Positions 41,853-51,030 of a DNA stretch of 64,000 bases are shown piece after piece; the first letter of the stretch is position 1, and every line of letters starts with the position of its first letter. Made by a program: the position numbers and the translations under genes. The DNA comes from Spirochaetota bacterium (GTDB lineage Bacteria > Spirochaetota > UBA4802 > JAFGJZ01), in NCBI GenBank assembly GCA_027858855.1, contig JAQIBV010000031.1, positions 1-64,000 of the forward strand. The letters run 5' to 3'. The notes beneath the pieces were generated by a model. It was given only the letters and a program-made list of their open reading frames with translations. It made no database searches and had not been told where the DNA came from.

Positions 41853-42740
41853 ATGATAATAAAAAAATTAAATATAATATCTCTAATGCTTTTAACATCA
41901 CTCATCTTTGCTCAGGATCATCCGCAATTGACAGGATTACAGGTGTCATATGGCAAGCTTTACAGAGGGATTTCACTTCGTTGGAGCCTTGTTACTGGAG
42001 CAACAGGCTATGAGGTGTACCGATCTGACCGTAAAAACGGAAGAGTCAGCCGTATCACCTCCGTTGCCGATACTGTTTTTCTGGACAACAGTTGCGAACC
42101 CGGTGTTGAGTATTTCTATAAGGTGGCTCCTGTCTTTGGCTCACGGCGTGGAAAGTTTTCACGGGAAAAATCCGGTTATCGTCTTATTGATGTCTCTAAT
42201 CTTTATACTCTTAACTCGATCATTGATAAAAAAAATCGAAAGGTTGCAATACAGAGCGCTATAGTCAAAAGACGACTTGAGCTTATTGATGAAGAATATA
42301 TCGGCTGGTTAAAGATTAAGTTTATTCTGTTTGTTTCTAAACCCTATTTTTTAAATAGTAAAGTAATTGTTTTGACCGATTTCGATCAGTTTTCGACACG
42401 GAATGATCAAAATACGATACATTTTCATCCGGATAACGAGAATTACGCCCTCTCTTTTTACGGACAACGACCATTTAATCTTTTAAAACGTACAAATGAT
42501 ACCGAACTTTTCAACAGATTGCTTCGTAACAGCATAGCCTTTTGTGTTTATCAAGGGGATGTTAAGATTCGGGATTCAAAGGGGCGTAATAAGTTTATTC
42601 CTCAGTACGAGGCAATCGGGCTTGCGACACAGTACTATAAATATGCAGATAACTGGGCTTCGCGCACAATTCTTTTTTCATCCGAGCGGGATGAGATAAT
42701 GCAGCAGGTTCGCAAAATTGAAGAGGAGTCGCGTGATTAA
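41853..42740 (+). CDS. Exported protein with fibronectin type III-like domain
   Basis: 295 residues with signal peptide (about 1-21, SLIFAQ). A fibronectin III-like module (about 25-105: GISLRWSLVTGATGYEVYRSD ... VEYFYKVAPVFGSRRGKFS) is followed by a domain of unknown type (about 120-295) beginning IDKKNRKVAIQSAIVKRRL. Starts at 41847 (TTG) and 41853 (ATG) are possible; neither has a strong ribosome binding site. It converges with the kinase-phosphatase fusion gene with a 4-base overlap. Confidence 0.7.
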   Translation: MIIKKLNIISLMLLTSLIFAQDHPQLTGLQVSYGKLYRGISLRWSLVTGATGYEVYRSDRKNGRVSRITSVADTVFLDNSCEPGVEYFYKVAPVFGSRRGKFSREKSGYRLIDVSNLYTLNSIIDKKNRKVAIQSAIVKRRLELIDEEYIGWLKIKFILFVSKPYFLNSKVIVLTDFDQFSTRNDQNTIHFHPDNENYALSFYGQRPFNLLKRTNDTELFNRLLRNSIAFCVYQGDVKIRDSKGRNKFIPQYEAIGLATQYYKYADNWASRTILFSSERDEIMQQVRKIEEESRD

Positions 42741-43468
42741 CCTTTAAAGAAGATGTGATATAGTCCCCATGTAATTGAAGTACCCACCACAATTCCGACA
42801 CAGACCTCATAGACCGAATGAATCTTTCTAACCACCCGGCTTACAGCAATTGAAAGTGCGATTACAAAAACAATTATTGTAAGAAGGTCGTTCTTAAAGA
42901 TGAATACAACATTGACCCACCATGTAAATGCAATTGCACTATGTCCTGAAGGCAACCCACCTCGAAGCGGATGCCCTTTGCCTACATAGGCCTTCATCAT
43001 TATTACAATTATTAATACAATAATGGTCGTACCAAAGATTAGGTCGACCACACCATGCTGGGCAATAACAATTCCATATTCGAGGAAATAGTGAAAATAG
43101 GGATAAAAGATTAAAAATGCCATAATCGCCGCTGAAGCAGCCGCAACCAGTACAGCACCGGCGGCAATGTCTTTTGCTATGCGCGCCATTTCGCTGTGTT
43201 CGGGCGAGGCTATGTCTACGGTGACCTCTATTGCGCTGTTTAACATTTCTGCAATGATTACCATTGTTGCCAGTGTTGTTAGTATTACAAATTCGGATGG
43301 TGAAATTCCAATTGTAAAACAGAGCAGAAGCAGAAAACATGCAGCGGTTAGGTGAAAACGTACATGGCTTTGTGTTTTGGCCGCATGCAATATTCCTTCA
43401 ATGGCATAGTTAATTGAGTCGTAGTATTTTCTTAAAAAATAGTATAAAAATCTAAAAAAGTTCATCAT
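42737..43468 (-). CDS. Fusion of DgkA-type lipid kinase and PAP2 phosphatase
   Basis: 243 residues, integral membrane. Residues 1-125 are a DgkA-type undecaprenol/diacylglycerol kinase with the EMLNSAIE signature (74-81) and Asp100. Residues 130-243 are a PAP2 phosphatase with PSGHS (173-177) and SRVVRKIHSVYE (210-221, where the final Asp of the motif is Glu). One chain would thus hold both kinase and phosphatase activity on polyprenol or diacylglycerol lipids. These are opposite reactions, probably for recycling undecaprenyl pyrophosphate and salvaging undecaprenol (inference). Confidence 0.88.
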   Translation of the reverse strand: MMNFFRFLYYFLRKYYDSINYAIEGILHAAKTQSHVRFHLTAACFLLLLCFTIGISPSEFVILTTLATMVIIAEMLNSAIEVTVDIASPEHSEMARIAKDIAAGAVLVAAASAAIMAFLIFYPYFHYFLEYGIVIAQHGVVDLIFGTTIIVLIIVIMMKAYVGKGHPLRGGLPSGHSAIAFTWWVNVVFIFKNDLLTIIVFVIALSIAVSRVVRKIHSVYEVCVGIVVGTSITWGLYHIFFKG

Positions 43469-43492
43469 TGTCCCTACCAGGTTTTAAAAATG

Positions 43493-44236
43493 CTACATGT
43501 TTAAAAATGAGTAATTCATTTTTTTAAGACGTTGTCTTTTTAATTTAGTGTCTGGAATGATCTGTGTAACAAGATTCCAGAAACGGGGGCTATGATTCTT
43601 ATGTACGGTATGAGCCAGTTCATGAATTATTACATATTCCGTCAGCTCCCGTGGCAATAGAACCAGTCGTATGTTCAGCGATATATTATTGTTTGAAGAA
43701 CAGCTGCCCCATCTTGTCTTCTGGTTTCGAAATGAGAGTGAACCATATTTGAACGAGTATTTTGCTGCAAGTTCTTTTACCAATAGTGGTAAAAGTTTAC
43801 GAGCGTAGCGTGATGCGTTTTGAATGATTGCTTTAATAGCCGCACCTGCAATTTCGTAGTTACAAAGGTCTTCTTCGGTATGATAATAAAAGGTAGATAA
43901 ACCTTTACGTGTTATACAGGTTCCCCACTTGTGTTTGTCACTACTTTGTATAAACTGAAGTTTTCTGTCTCCGAATTTTAATTCATATTTATTAATGCTA
44001 ATGAAATCAAAAAGAGCGTTTGTGTTATCATTATGTTTAAGGTAGGAGTCGCGAATCGTATCTGCACGGTTAAGAATGAAGTCATTTACAACTGATAGAG
44101 AAACAGAGGCGGGATAGCTGACATCCAGAGTTCTGAAAGCCCCAGCTTTGATTTTTATAGATTTTGAACGTGCTTGAGGCTTGTATCTTAAAGTAAAACC
44201 TGGAAGTAGGGAAATTTCCATAAGAGTATCTACCAT
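43493..44236 (-). CDS. YgjP-like zinc metalloprotease
   Basis: 247 residues of the YgjP/DUF45 (M48-related) family. Zinc motif HELAHTVHKNHSPRFW in the C-terminal half, preceded by the family signature NQKTRWGSCSSNNNISLNIRLVLLPRELTEYVIIHEL and an N-terminal beta domain. No membrane segment, so cytoplasmic. Substrates are unknown. 25 bases upstream of the DgkA-PAP2 gene, likely same transcript. Confidence 0.92.
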   Translation of the reverse strand: MVDTLMEISLLPGFTLRYKPQARSKSIKIKAGAFRTLDVSYPASVSLSVVNDFILNRADTIRDSYLKHNDNTNALFDFISINKYELKFGDRKLQFIQSSDKHKWGTCITRKGLSTFYYHTEEDLCNYEIAGAAIKAIIQNASRYARKLLPLLVKELAAKYSFKYGSLSFRNQKTRWGSCSSNNNISLNIRLVLLPRELTEYVIIHELAHTVHKNHSPRFWNLVTQIIPDTKLKRQRLKKMNYSFLNM

Positions 44237-44379
44237 ATCTGTATCAATTTTGCTTAGAAAAGAGGGAACTCATAAAACAGATTAATGAGATTCCCAGAGC
44301 TCATATATGCATTGAAACTTTCCACCAGAACCTTCAGAATCATTTTCAGGAGTAAGGGCCTTTCTGCAACAAAAAAAAG

Positions 44380-45348
44380 TTATGAGGTTATCTGTTTGAA
44401 AATCTCAGCGCACTCATCCAGGTTTTTAACAAAAAGAAGATTGTCTTTTTTTACCGTACCTGCTTCGCGCAGGTTGATCAGCGTTTTTTTCTGGTTTTTC
44501 GCGATATAGGTGAAGGGATACTTTTTAAAATAGTCCAGAATTCCATCAGCTTCATCTGCTGTAAAAATGTTTTTCTTAATTAGTAGACTTCCAAGTGGAG
44601 TTTCACTGTATCTGATAGGAGAAAGATCACTATTCAATGTGTAGTCTGTTAAGTCGAACATGGCTTCGATGTGGTTAGATGAGATGTGATAGATACGGCG
44701 CACCTGGTTGTACCAGGGAATTGGACTTTTTTTACCAGGAAGAATACCAGCTTCTGAGAATTTTGTAAAAAGAGAATAATTCAGTTGATCAATTGTGTGT
44801 CCATTACAGCAGCATATGGAGAAGATAAGAATATTTGATTTTTCTGTATAACTCTTGAGAATAGCTGGTATATCGTAGTTAACTACAAAGATTCCGTTTA
44901 TACGCTTGATGGAATTACCGTGAAAAAGAAGAAAGTCTTTCTCGTTGGCGTAAAAATGAAACAGGCTCTCTTCGTCGAATCTGTCATTATATTCAGATTG
45001 CAGGTATTCAAAGGAACCAAGAACATGTGCGTCTTTAACTGATATTCGAAATTTATTTTGAAAGGCTTCCGAGAATTCGGGATATTTTAGAACTTCCTCT
45101 TTACCATGCAGAGCAAAAAGATAATGAAGAAAGTAGTGATTCAGCACTATATGTCTTTTACTTATCACCTCACCGTTATAATTAGCCATAAAAAATGGTG
45201 TTCCGATTCCTTTCATTCCCTGAGCAATCAGAGCCTCGTAATCTACCCTGTTCGATTCCGGTCGTACAAATAGTGAGATAAGGATGGAGTTGTCTGTAAT
45301 ACGCTCTTTGTTATAAGGAATGAGCACATCGGCGGATCTCTCTTTCAT
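44380..45348 (-). CDS. Uncharacterised protein
   Basis: 322 residues, not recognised, no signal peptide or membrane segment. Recognisable stretches are DVLIPYNKERITDNSILISLFVRPESN, FFMANYNGEVISKRHIVLNHYFLHYLF and NILIFSICCCNGHTIDQLNY. The C-terminal about 90 residues (SETPLGSLLIKKNIFTADEADGILDYFKKYPFTY) resemble the helical 'lower module' found in type II secretion ATPases and spirochaete regulators. A signalling role is possible but unproven. Confidence 0.65.
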   Translation of the reverse strand: MKERSADVLIPYNKERITDNSILISLFVRPESNRVDYEALIAQGMKGIGTPFFMANYNGEVISKRHIVLNHYFLHYLFALHGKEEVLKYPEFSEAFQNKFRISVKDAHVLGSFEYLQSEYNDRFDEESLFHFYANEKDFLLFHGNSIKRINGIFVVNYDIPAILKSYTEKSNILIFSICCCNGHTIDQLNYSLFTKFSEAGILPGKKSPIPWYNQVRRIYHISSNHIEAMFDLTDYTLNSDLSPIRYSETPLGSLLIKKNIFTADEADGILDYFKKYPFTYIAKNQKKTLINLREAGTVKKDNLLFVKNLDECAEIFKQITS

Positions 45349-45552
45349 GTTTTATCCTGAATTGCAATTTTAAGACAAAAGTATCAGTGTAGTATACAAC
45401 TATAACAGTAATAGCAATTTATTAGGAAGTCCACAGGAAAATGCTAATTAATATTGGCAAACAGCCGATAATTTTAATGAGACATAATACTGATTTACAA
45501 ACTGAGTAAAAATATACAATTGGTAGTTAACAAAAAATTATAAGGAGGAGTA

Positions 45553-45777
45553 ATGAAAGGCCGACAAAAAATACCTATGAGCTTTAAAGAGATGCTCGAT
45601 AAATACATATCAATTAAGGGACTCGATATTGTTGTGCATCTTAAGGATGGTAATTCGATAGAACTGAACAAAAACAGGGATCTTGTTGAGGATGAGATAG
45701 TAATGTTCGACAAGAAGAATCTTGAAACCCGTATCTCCCTACCCGATGTTTCATACATCGATCTTTATGCAATGTAG
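45553..45777 (+). CDS. Small conserved-looking protein
   Basis: 74 residues, unknown family. AGGAGGAG precedes the ATG by 3 to 4 bases. The core KGLDIVVHLKDGNSIELNKNRDLVEDEIVMFDKKNLETRISLPDVSYIDL has the rhythm of a small SH3-like or Sm-like beta barrel (inference). Monocistronic, ended by a strong hairpin. Confidence 0.75.
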   Translation: MKGRQKIPMSFKEMLDKYISIKGLDIVVHLKDGNSIELNKNRDLVEDEIVMFDKKNLETRISLPDVSYIDLYAM

Positions 45778-45788
45778 TTTCATCACAT

Positions 45789-45825
45789 CTATTCGATTTT
45801 GCAACAGAGTTGCGAAATCGAATAG
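45789..45825. terminator. Terminator hairpin between convergent genes
   Basis: CTATTCGATTT / AAATCGAATAG pairs perfectly and continues into GCAAC / GTTGC across a T-G mismatch, loop AGA. It separates the 74-residue gene from the convergent lipoprotein gene. T-rich bases follow. Confidence 0.75.
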
Positions 45826-45842
45826 GTTTGAAATCTTTCTCT

Positions 45843-46382
45843 TTATAAGTTTTTTAAAATACGTAAAGTAATATCTTCGGCGATACCTTTGGGAGCCTCA
45901 TCTTCATACAGGTAATCAGCTGACCCGTTAATCTGTCCGGATGCATCTTTTTCCTCTTTTTTAGTTATACGTCCCCGTTCGTCATAATAGAAGTTTACGA
46001 TGCCTGTAATTATTTCGTTTTGGTCTTTCATAGTAGAACGAACACGCCGGTTTTTATCATATTCATTTTCTGCAACTATCGTTGTACCGCCGCTTGTGGT
46101 GACTTTTTTAGTTAGAAGTCCTTCGCTACTATATTCAAACGATGTAATGCTCTGCGTGTTGCCTTCACTGTCTTTAACAATCCGCATGGAAAGGTATCCA
46201 CGATCATTATAGGAATATGTTTCTGAATAAGTATCAGTGACCGTTCCATTAACATTTACCGCAGCAATACGGAAGTCCAACTTTTCGGAAGCACCCCCTT
46301 GCGGTTCTTCTTCTATCTCGCAGGATAAAAAGACTGTTAAAACCATAATTAATATCAGAGATAGTATTTTTCGTATTTTCAT
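45843..46382 (-). CDS. Lipoprotein with YD/RHS-like repeats
   Basis: 179 residues; lipobox VFLSC (Cys20). The mature part has short repeats of the YD type (YSYNDRGYLSMRIVKDSEGNT, FEYSSEGLLTKKVTTSGGT, NEYDKNRRVRS, FYYDERGRITKKEEKDASGQ), which form a beta strip in wall-associated and RHS proteins. Probably a surface or periplasmic lipoprotein. It stands alone. Confidence 0.8.
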   Translation of the reverse strand: MKIRKILSLILIMVLTVFLSCEIEEEPQGGASEKLDFRIAAVNVNGTVTDTYSETYSYNDRGYLSMRIVKDSEGNTQSITSFEYSSEGLLTKKVTTSGGTTIVAENEYDKNRRVRSTMKDQNEIITGIVNFYYDERGRITKKEEKDASGQINGSADYLYEDEAPKGIAEDITLRILKNL

Positions 46383-46582
46383 AACTGCTCCTATAACTCT
46401 AAAATATCAATACCCCATACTTTCTGCAATGTTGTTAGGCAAAAACAGGGTACTCTTCTTTTATATAATCGGCATGGCTTACTGAATTGCTTTAAAACTC
46501 TTTTAGCGAAATAAATATTTTTGTGATTTTGAATATGGATTGACATAAAACAGGGGCATAAATATAAGGACTTATATTGATC

Positions 46583-46653
46583 GCGGGTGTAGTTCAATGG
46601 TAGAACTTCAGCCTTCCAAGCTGATAGCGTGGGTTCGATTCCCATCACCCGCT
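46583..46653 (+). tRNA. tRNA-Gly (anticodon UCC)
   Basis: 71-nt cloverleaf: acceptor GCGGGTG / CACCCGC, D-arm GTTC-AATGGTA-GAAC, anticodon loop CTTCCAA (TCC), T-arm GTGGG TTCGATT CCCAT, discriminator T. CCA is not encoded. A terminator follows within 5 bases. Confidence 0.97.
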
Positions 46654-46657
46654 CATT

Positions 46658-46705
46658 AAAACCTTAGTCCTGAATAACTTGTTTATTCGATACTAAGGTT
46701 TTTTT
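46658..46705 (+). terminator. Terminator of tRNA-Gly
   Basis: AAAACCTTAGT (46658-46668) pairs with ACTAAGGTTTT (46692-46702), with an inner GAATAA/TTATTC pairing, and is followed by more Ts. Confidence 0.85.
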
Positions 46706-46978
46706 ATGCAATAGCACTTGTTCTGCCTCCATTGCTGACCTCATCTCTCACATAAGTGGCTAACAATCCTTAAAATTGCACTCCGGCCTTGCTTCAATAA
46801 AGTAAGTGCCAACTTTAAAAATCGGTCAGGATGCAATTGAATAGTTCAACTTGTATTATTTTGCCAGTTTCCAGTCCTGAAGTCAGGTTTGCCTGGGACG
46901 GCAACTCTAAAAAAAATACTTTACAATGGTGTACATATCTCTTCAATTGACTGATAAGTTTTGTATCGGGAGACAACA
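46706..46978. other. Leader region of the Rnf cluster
   Basis: No gene is seen. The region holds a short stem TTGCC / GGCAA around TGGGAC (46889-46904), a palindrome CCTGA-AG-TCAGG and a -10-like TACAAT (46922-46927). A flavin or other riboswitch was considered but no consensus could be matched. Confidence 0.35.
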
Positions 46979-47260
46979 ATGACTAAAGAAAAAATATTCT
47001 GTGCAAACTGCAAGAATTGTACTGTAATACGCCAGCATGAATCAGAACCAGACAAGTACGTATTACGTGTTAAGTGTCAACTTCGCAAATGGGTCAAAAG
47101 ATCTGGTGAAGAAAAGCTCTATAAATATTTTACAGTAGCACGTCGTATCATGGATGAGTGTGAAGATTATGTAGAGTCAGGAGAACTTTTCCCCTACATC
47201 AAGAATCTTAGAAAAGAACTTCCTATCAAAGACGAAATTTACTCTACTAAGGAACAGTAA
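46979..47260 (+). CDS. Small Cys-motif protein preceding rnfC
   Basis: 93 residues. The N-terminus carries CANCKNC, a possible metal or Fe-S ligand set with a fourth Cys in RVKCQLRKW and a fifth in DECEDYV. The rest is charged and helical. Start at 46979 follows GGGAG; a longer frame begins at 46961. Only 3 bases separate it from rnfC, so it is part of the Rnf operon and may be an accessory factor for the complex (inference). No family recognised. Confidence 0.8.
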   Translation: MTKEKIFCANCKNCTVIRQHESEPDKYVLRVKCQLRKWVKRSGEEKLYKYFTVARRIMDECEDYVESGELFPYIKNLRKELPIKDEIYSTKEQ

Positions 47261-47263
47261 TCC

Positions 47264-48580
47264 ATGTTCAGGCCCTCTTTCAAGGGAGGTATTCACCCCC
47301 CTGAAAACAAAAAACAGACAGAGCAGAGGTCCGTCGAGAATCTCTCCATTCCCCACCGGTGTTTTGTACCGGTACAGCAGCATATAGGTAAACCTGCTGT
47401 ACCAGTTGTCGAGGTGGGTGATTATGTGCAGGTCGGCCAGCTTATTGCAAAGGCCGACGGCTTTGTCAGCGCTAATATTCATGCCTCTATTCCGGGCAAG
47501 ATTACCTCAATAGATAAACACCCTACCCCCTTTTCACCAGCGGGACTTGTTATACAGATCGAAACACATGGTAACTTTACTCACGAGAAAGCGCCCTCAA
47601 AAAAACAGTGGAGCGACCTTACTCCAAAAGAGCTTCTTGACAAGGTGTTTGACTCGGGTATTGCCGGGATGGGCGGGGCTTCGTTTCCTACTCATGTTAA
47701 ATTATCGCCTCCAGCAAATGCAAAAATTGACATGCTTATTGTTAATGCAGCTGAATGTGAGCCCTATTTAACAGTAGATGATGCTCTAATTAAGCGCTCA
47801 TATCAGGATATTATCGAAGGTATTATGGTTACCCGTACGATTCTGGGTATCAAAAAGGTAATTATTGGTTTAGAGGATAATAAAAAGAGCTCGTATCTTA
47901 CAATAAAGAATTATCTGAAACAGATTAACGAGAAAGATATAAAAGTAGCTCTGCTTAAAACAAAGTATCCGCAAGGTGCAGAAAAGCAGCTCATCTACTC
48001 CCTTTCTAGACGTGTTGTTCCTTCAGGAGCTCTTCCGCTGGATATCGGTGTGGTTGTTCAGAATGTCGGCACCTGTTTTGCAATTCAGCAGGCTGTCTGC
48101 TACGATACGCCACTTTATGAACGTCTTGTTACCGTCAGTGGTTCGCTGATAAATAACCCCGGTAACTACAAAGTACGTATCGGTACCCCCATCTCTGATA
48201 TTATTAAGGAGTGCGGTGGCCTTAAAGCTGAGCCGCATAAGATCATACTTGGTGGCCCTATGTGTGGTCAATCTGTAGAAAATCTGGATATTCCGGTGGT
48301 TAAGGGAACTTCAGGGGTACTCTTCCTTACGAAAAAGGAGTGCTCTGCCAGTCGTTACACCAACTGTATTCGCTGTGGCCGCTGTGTGCAGGCCTGTCCT
48401 ATAAATCTTCTTCCTTTCGAAATAGCCGCTCATGTCGAAATTGCAATGCCTCAAAACACAGAGAATCTTTCACCTCTTGACTGTATTCAGTGTGGAGCAT
48501 GCAGCTACACCTGTCCTTCTCAACGTCCGGTAAGCCATTTTATAAAAGTTGCGCAAGACTATATCAGATCAAAAAGGTAG
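47264..48580 (+). CDS. rnfC: Electron transport complex subunit RnfC
   Basis: NADH-interacting peripheral subunit of the Rnf ferredoxin:NAD oxidoreductase, an ion pump. 438 residues. Features: N-terminal HIPPxN-like GGIHPPENK, GIAGMGGASFPTHVKL flavin/NADH-binding glycine-rich region, NAAECEPYLTVDD, and two 4Fe-4S motifs CIRCGRCVQACP and CIQCGACSYTCP near the C-terminus. Followed by rnfD after 9 bases. Confidence 0.97.
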   Translation: MFRPSFKGGIHPPENKKQTEQRSVENLSIPHRCFVPVQQHIGKPAVPVVEVGDYVQVGQLIAKADGFVSANIHASIPGKITSIDKHPTPFSPAGLVIQIETHGNFTHEKAPSKKQWSDLTPKELLDKVFDSGIAGMGGASFPTHVKLSPPANAKIDMLIVNAAECEPYLTVDDALIKRSYQDIIEGIMVTRTILGIKKVIIGLEDNKKSSYLTIKNYLKQINEKDIKVALLKTKYPQGAEKQLIYSLSRRVVPSGALPLDIGVVVQNVGTCFAIQQAVCYDTPLYERLVTVSGSLINNPGNYKVRIGTPISDIIKECGGLKAEPHKIILGGPMCGQSVENLDIPVVKGTSGVLFLTKKECSASRYTNCIRCGRCVQACPINLLPFEIAAHVEIAMPQNTENLSPLDCIQCGACSYTCPSQRPVSHFIKVAQDYIRSKR

Positions 48581-48589
48581 TTTCTATCT

Positions 48590-49666
48590 ATGAATCAAAA
48601 AACGACTTATACATTATCCTTGGCTCCGCATATAAAAAATAAGCAGAATGTTCCTATTGTAATGTGGCTGGTTGTGCTTGCGCTTCTTCCATCTACTGTA
48701 TTCGCGGTTATCACCTTTGGAATGCATATTCTTCTGGTTATTGCAGTTGCCATCCTTTCTGCCTGTGCTTCTGAACTATTATTCAGAAAGGTGCTTGGTC
48801 GTGATATAACAATCTTTAACGGATCAGCTGTCATTACCGGTCTTCTTCTTGCCATGAACCTTCCACCCCTAGTGCCTTTGTGGATACCAGCAGTTGGTTC
48901 TGCTTTTGCAATAATAATCGCTAAAGAGCTCTTTGGCGGATTAGGACATAATATCTTTAACCCGGCTTTGGTCGGCAGAGCCTTTCTTGTCGCGTCGTGG
49001 CCGGTGCTTATGACAACTAAGTGGGCACCACTTCCTAACGGTTCCATTCTCAGTGGTTCGTTTCCATCATCTTCCATTGTACCGCAAGCTGCAATTGATG
49101 CACTTTCACAGGCCACACCGCTTGCAGCCCTCAGTTCTGTACCATCCGTTGTCAGTTCAGTCGATGGTCTCTATTCTTCATATAATGTCTATCCGCTGTT
49201 GTTCGATAGTGCAACACTGAAATCACTTGCCGTTGGAAACATCGGAGGTTGCATCGGAGAGACCTCGGCTCTTCTTCTTCTGGTTGGAGCTCTTCTGCTT
49301 CTTTTTACCAGAATCATTACCTGGAAAATCCCTGTTGCCTATATCGGCACATTTTCACTGCTTGTCTTCGCCTACTACTATCTGACCGGTTTTTACATGC
49401 CCTACCATGCCCTGCTTTATCATCTGCTTTCTGGCGGTCTTTTTCTGGGTGCTTTTTTCATGGCAACCGACATGGTTACATCGCCTGTAACTGGTAAGGG
49501 TATGCTTATTTTCGGTGCCGGCTGTGGCCTTTTAACCTTTGCTATCCGTATCTGGGGTGGTTACCCTGAAGGTGTCTCTTACTCAATTCTGCTGATGAAT
49601 GCGACTGTTCCGCTTATTGATAAATGTACCGTTCCTAAGATCTTCGGTAAAAGGAAAACGGCTTAA
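48590..49666 (+). CDS. rnfD: Electron transport complex subunit RnfD
   Basis: Integral membrane subunit with covalently bound FMN. 358 residues, about nine membrane helices. The FMN attachment Thr is T176 in DALSQATPLAAL; NGSAVITGLLLAMNLPP and HNIFNPALVGRAFL are family signatures. Its stop overlaps the rnfG start by one base (TAATG). Confidence 0.96.
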   Translation: MNQKTTYTLSLAPHIKNKQNVPIVMWLVVLALLPSTVFAVITFGMHILLVIAVAILSACASELLFRKVLGRDITIFNGSAVITGLLLAMNLPPLVPLWIPAVGSAFAIIIAKELFGGLGHNIFNPALVGRAFLVASWPVLMTTKWAPLPNGSILSGSFPSSSIVPQAAIDALSQATPLAALSSVPSVVSSVDGLYSSYNVYPLLFDSATLKSLAVGNIGGCIGETSALLLLVGALLLLFTRIITWKIPVAYIGTFSLLVFAYYYLTGFYMPYHALLYHLLSGGLFLGAFFMATDMVTSPVTGKGMLIFGAGCGLLTFAIRIWGGYPEGVSYSILLMNATVPLIDKCTVPKIFGKRKTA

Positions 49667-50319
49667 TGAAAGAGATTGGTAAATCGACTACAATTCTTGC
49701 GGTTGTAACACTCATCGCATCTTTGCTTCTTGCGTCGATCTATGCGCTAACAAAAGATCGCATCGCTTTTCTTGAAAGCGAAAAAGAAAAAAACGCACTT
49801 GCAGTTGTCTTGCCCGGTTTTACCATCGTGGAAACACGAACCAAAGACGACTCTTCACAATACTGGGTTGCCGAAAAAAAATCTAAAAATGGTGAAACCA
49901 TAAAGGGGTATGCCTTTATCAGTGAAGCTTCTGGCTATTCAGGAACAATACGCTGTATGATAGGTGTCGATCACTCTTTAACTATCCTTGGTATTTCGAT
50001 TCTTCAACAGACCGAAACACCTGGTTTGGGTGCTCGCTCTGTAGAGATCGCCTCTAAATACACATTCTGGGATGTTATTACCGGTTCGGCGAAGGACGAG
50101 GGGGAACAGCTTCCCTGGTTTCAAAAGCAGTTTCAGCAACTGAGCGGTTCAGACCCAATAAGTATTGTTAAAAAAGGCGACTGGAACCAGAACATGGCCG
50201 ATGAACTTCGCGAAACAAATTCTGTGTCTGCAATTACAGGAGCCACAATTACAACCAAAGCTATTGTTACCTGCATCGAAAAGGGTCTTAACGAATACAG
50301 CGCAATAATAAACGAGTGA
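49666..50319 (+). CDS. rnfG: Electron transport complex subunit RnfG
   Basis: Membrane-anchored periplasmic flavoprotein. 217 residues; one N-terminal helix (about 8-28), then an FMN-binding domain with TETPGLGAR and the flavinylation motif TGAT (191-194, FMN on T194) in SAITGATITTKAI. FMN attachment needs an ApbE-type transferase, not in this window. Confidence 0.96.
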   Translation: MKEIGKSTTILAVVTLIASLLLASIYALTKDRIAFLESEKEKNALAVVLPGFTIVETRTKDDSSQYWVAEKKSKNGETIKGYAFISEASGYSGTIRCMIGVDHSLTILGISILQQTETPGLGARSVEIASKYTFWDVITGSAKDEGEQLPWFQKQFQQLSGSDPISIVKKGDWNQNMADELRETNSVSAITGATITTKAIVTCIEKGLNEYSAIINE

Positions 50320-50323
50320 CATT

Positions 50324-50920
50324 ATGAGTGTAAAAAAAGAATTTTTTAAAGGTCTTGTAGATAAGAATCCTGTTATGGTGCTGGGGATAGGTTTATGTCC
50401 GGCGCTTGCAGTCACAACTTCTGTGTCAAATGCACTTTGGATGATGCTTGCGACTACCTTTGTTTTGACCTGCTCTAACATACTAGTCTCGTTGGTAAAA
50501 AACATTATTCCAGCTCATGTCAGAATTCCGGTTTTTATTACAATCATTGCAACTTTTGTAACGGTTGTTGAAATTGTACTGAAAGCCTATCAGCCCGAAG
50601 TCTACACCAGTCTTGGAATTTTTATTCCACTGATTGTTGTAAACTGCATGATCTTGGGGCGCGCCGAAGAGTTTGCTTCACGTAATGGAGTGTTTATGTC
50701 AATTGTTGATGCACTTGGTATGGGTATTGGTTTTGGTCTGACCCTTACTGTTCTTGCATTTTTTCGAGAAACGCTCGGTGCAAATAAACTTTTCGGTTAC
50801 ACCCTGATTCCGGGTTTCGAACCGGCCGGCATCATGACTGTAGCCCCCGGTGCCTTTATTACACTTGGCTTAATGCTCTGGGCAATGAACAGCATAATGA
50901 CCTCTCGAAAAAAGCATTAG
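50324..50920 (+). CDS. rnfE: Electron transport complex subunit RnfE
   Basis: Integral membrane subunit, 198 residues, six helices. Signatures: NPVMVLGIGLCPALAVTTS, and GIFIPLIVVNCMILGRAEEFAS with the conserved half-helix Cys pattern shared by RnfE and RnfA. Five bases after rnfG. Confidence 0.96.
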   Translation: MSVKKEFFKGLVDKNPVMVLGIGLCPALAVTTSVSNALWMMLATTFVLTCSNILVSLVKNIIPAHVRIPVFITIIATFVTVVEIVLKAYQPEVYTSLGIFIPLIVVNCMILGRAEEFASRNGVFMSIVDALGMGIGFGLTLTVLAFFRETLGANKLFGYTLIPGFEPAGIMTVAPGAFITLGLMLWAMNSIMTSRKKH

Positions 50921-51030
50921 AAAAGAATTAGCAAAAAATAATCATTTGCAAACAAGTCTATAAAAATATAGTTGAATACCATAAGCTTTATATAGGATCA
51001 TAAACAGCAACAAGGGGTTATGAAAGTAAG

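Noticed and set aside
46391-46648. 85-codon minus-strand frame beginning MMGIEPTLSAWKAEVLPLNYT
   Set aside because: Its start region is the antisense of tRNA-Gly; this is a well-known false protein produced by reading tRNA genes backwards.
46706-46978. FMN or other riboswitch before the Rnf cluster
   Set aside because: Only short stems are visible; none of the conserved loop sequences of known riboswitch classes could be found by eye.
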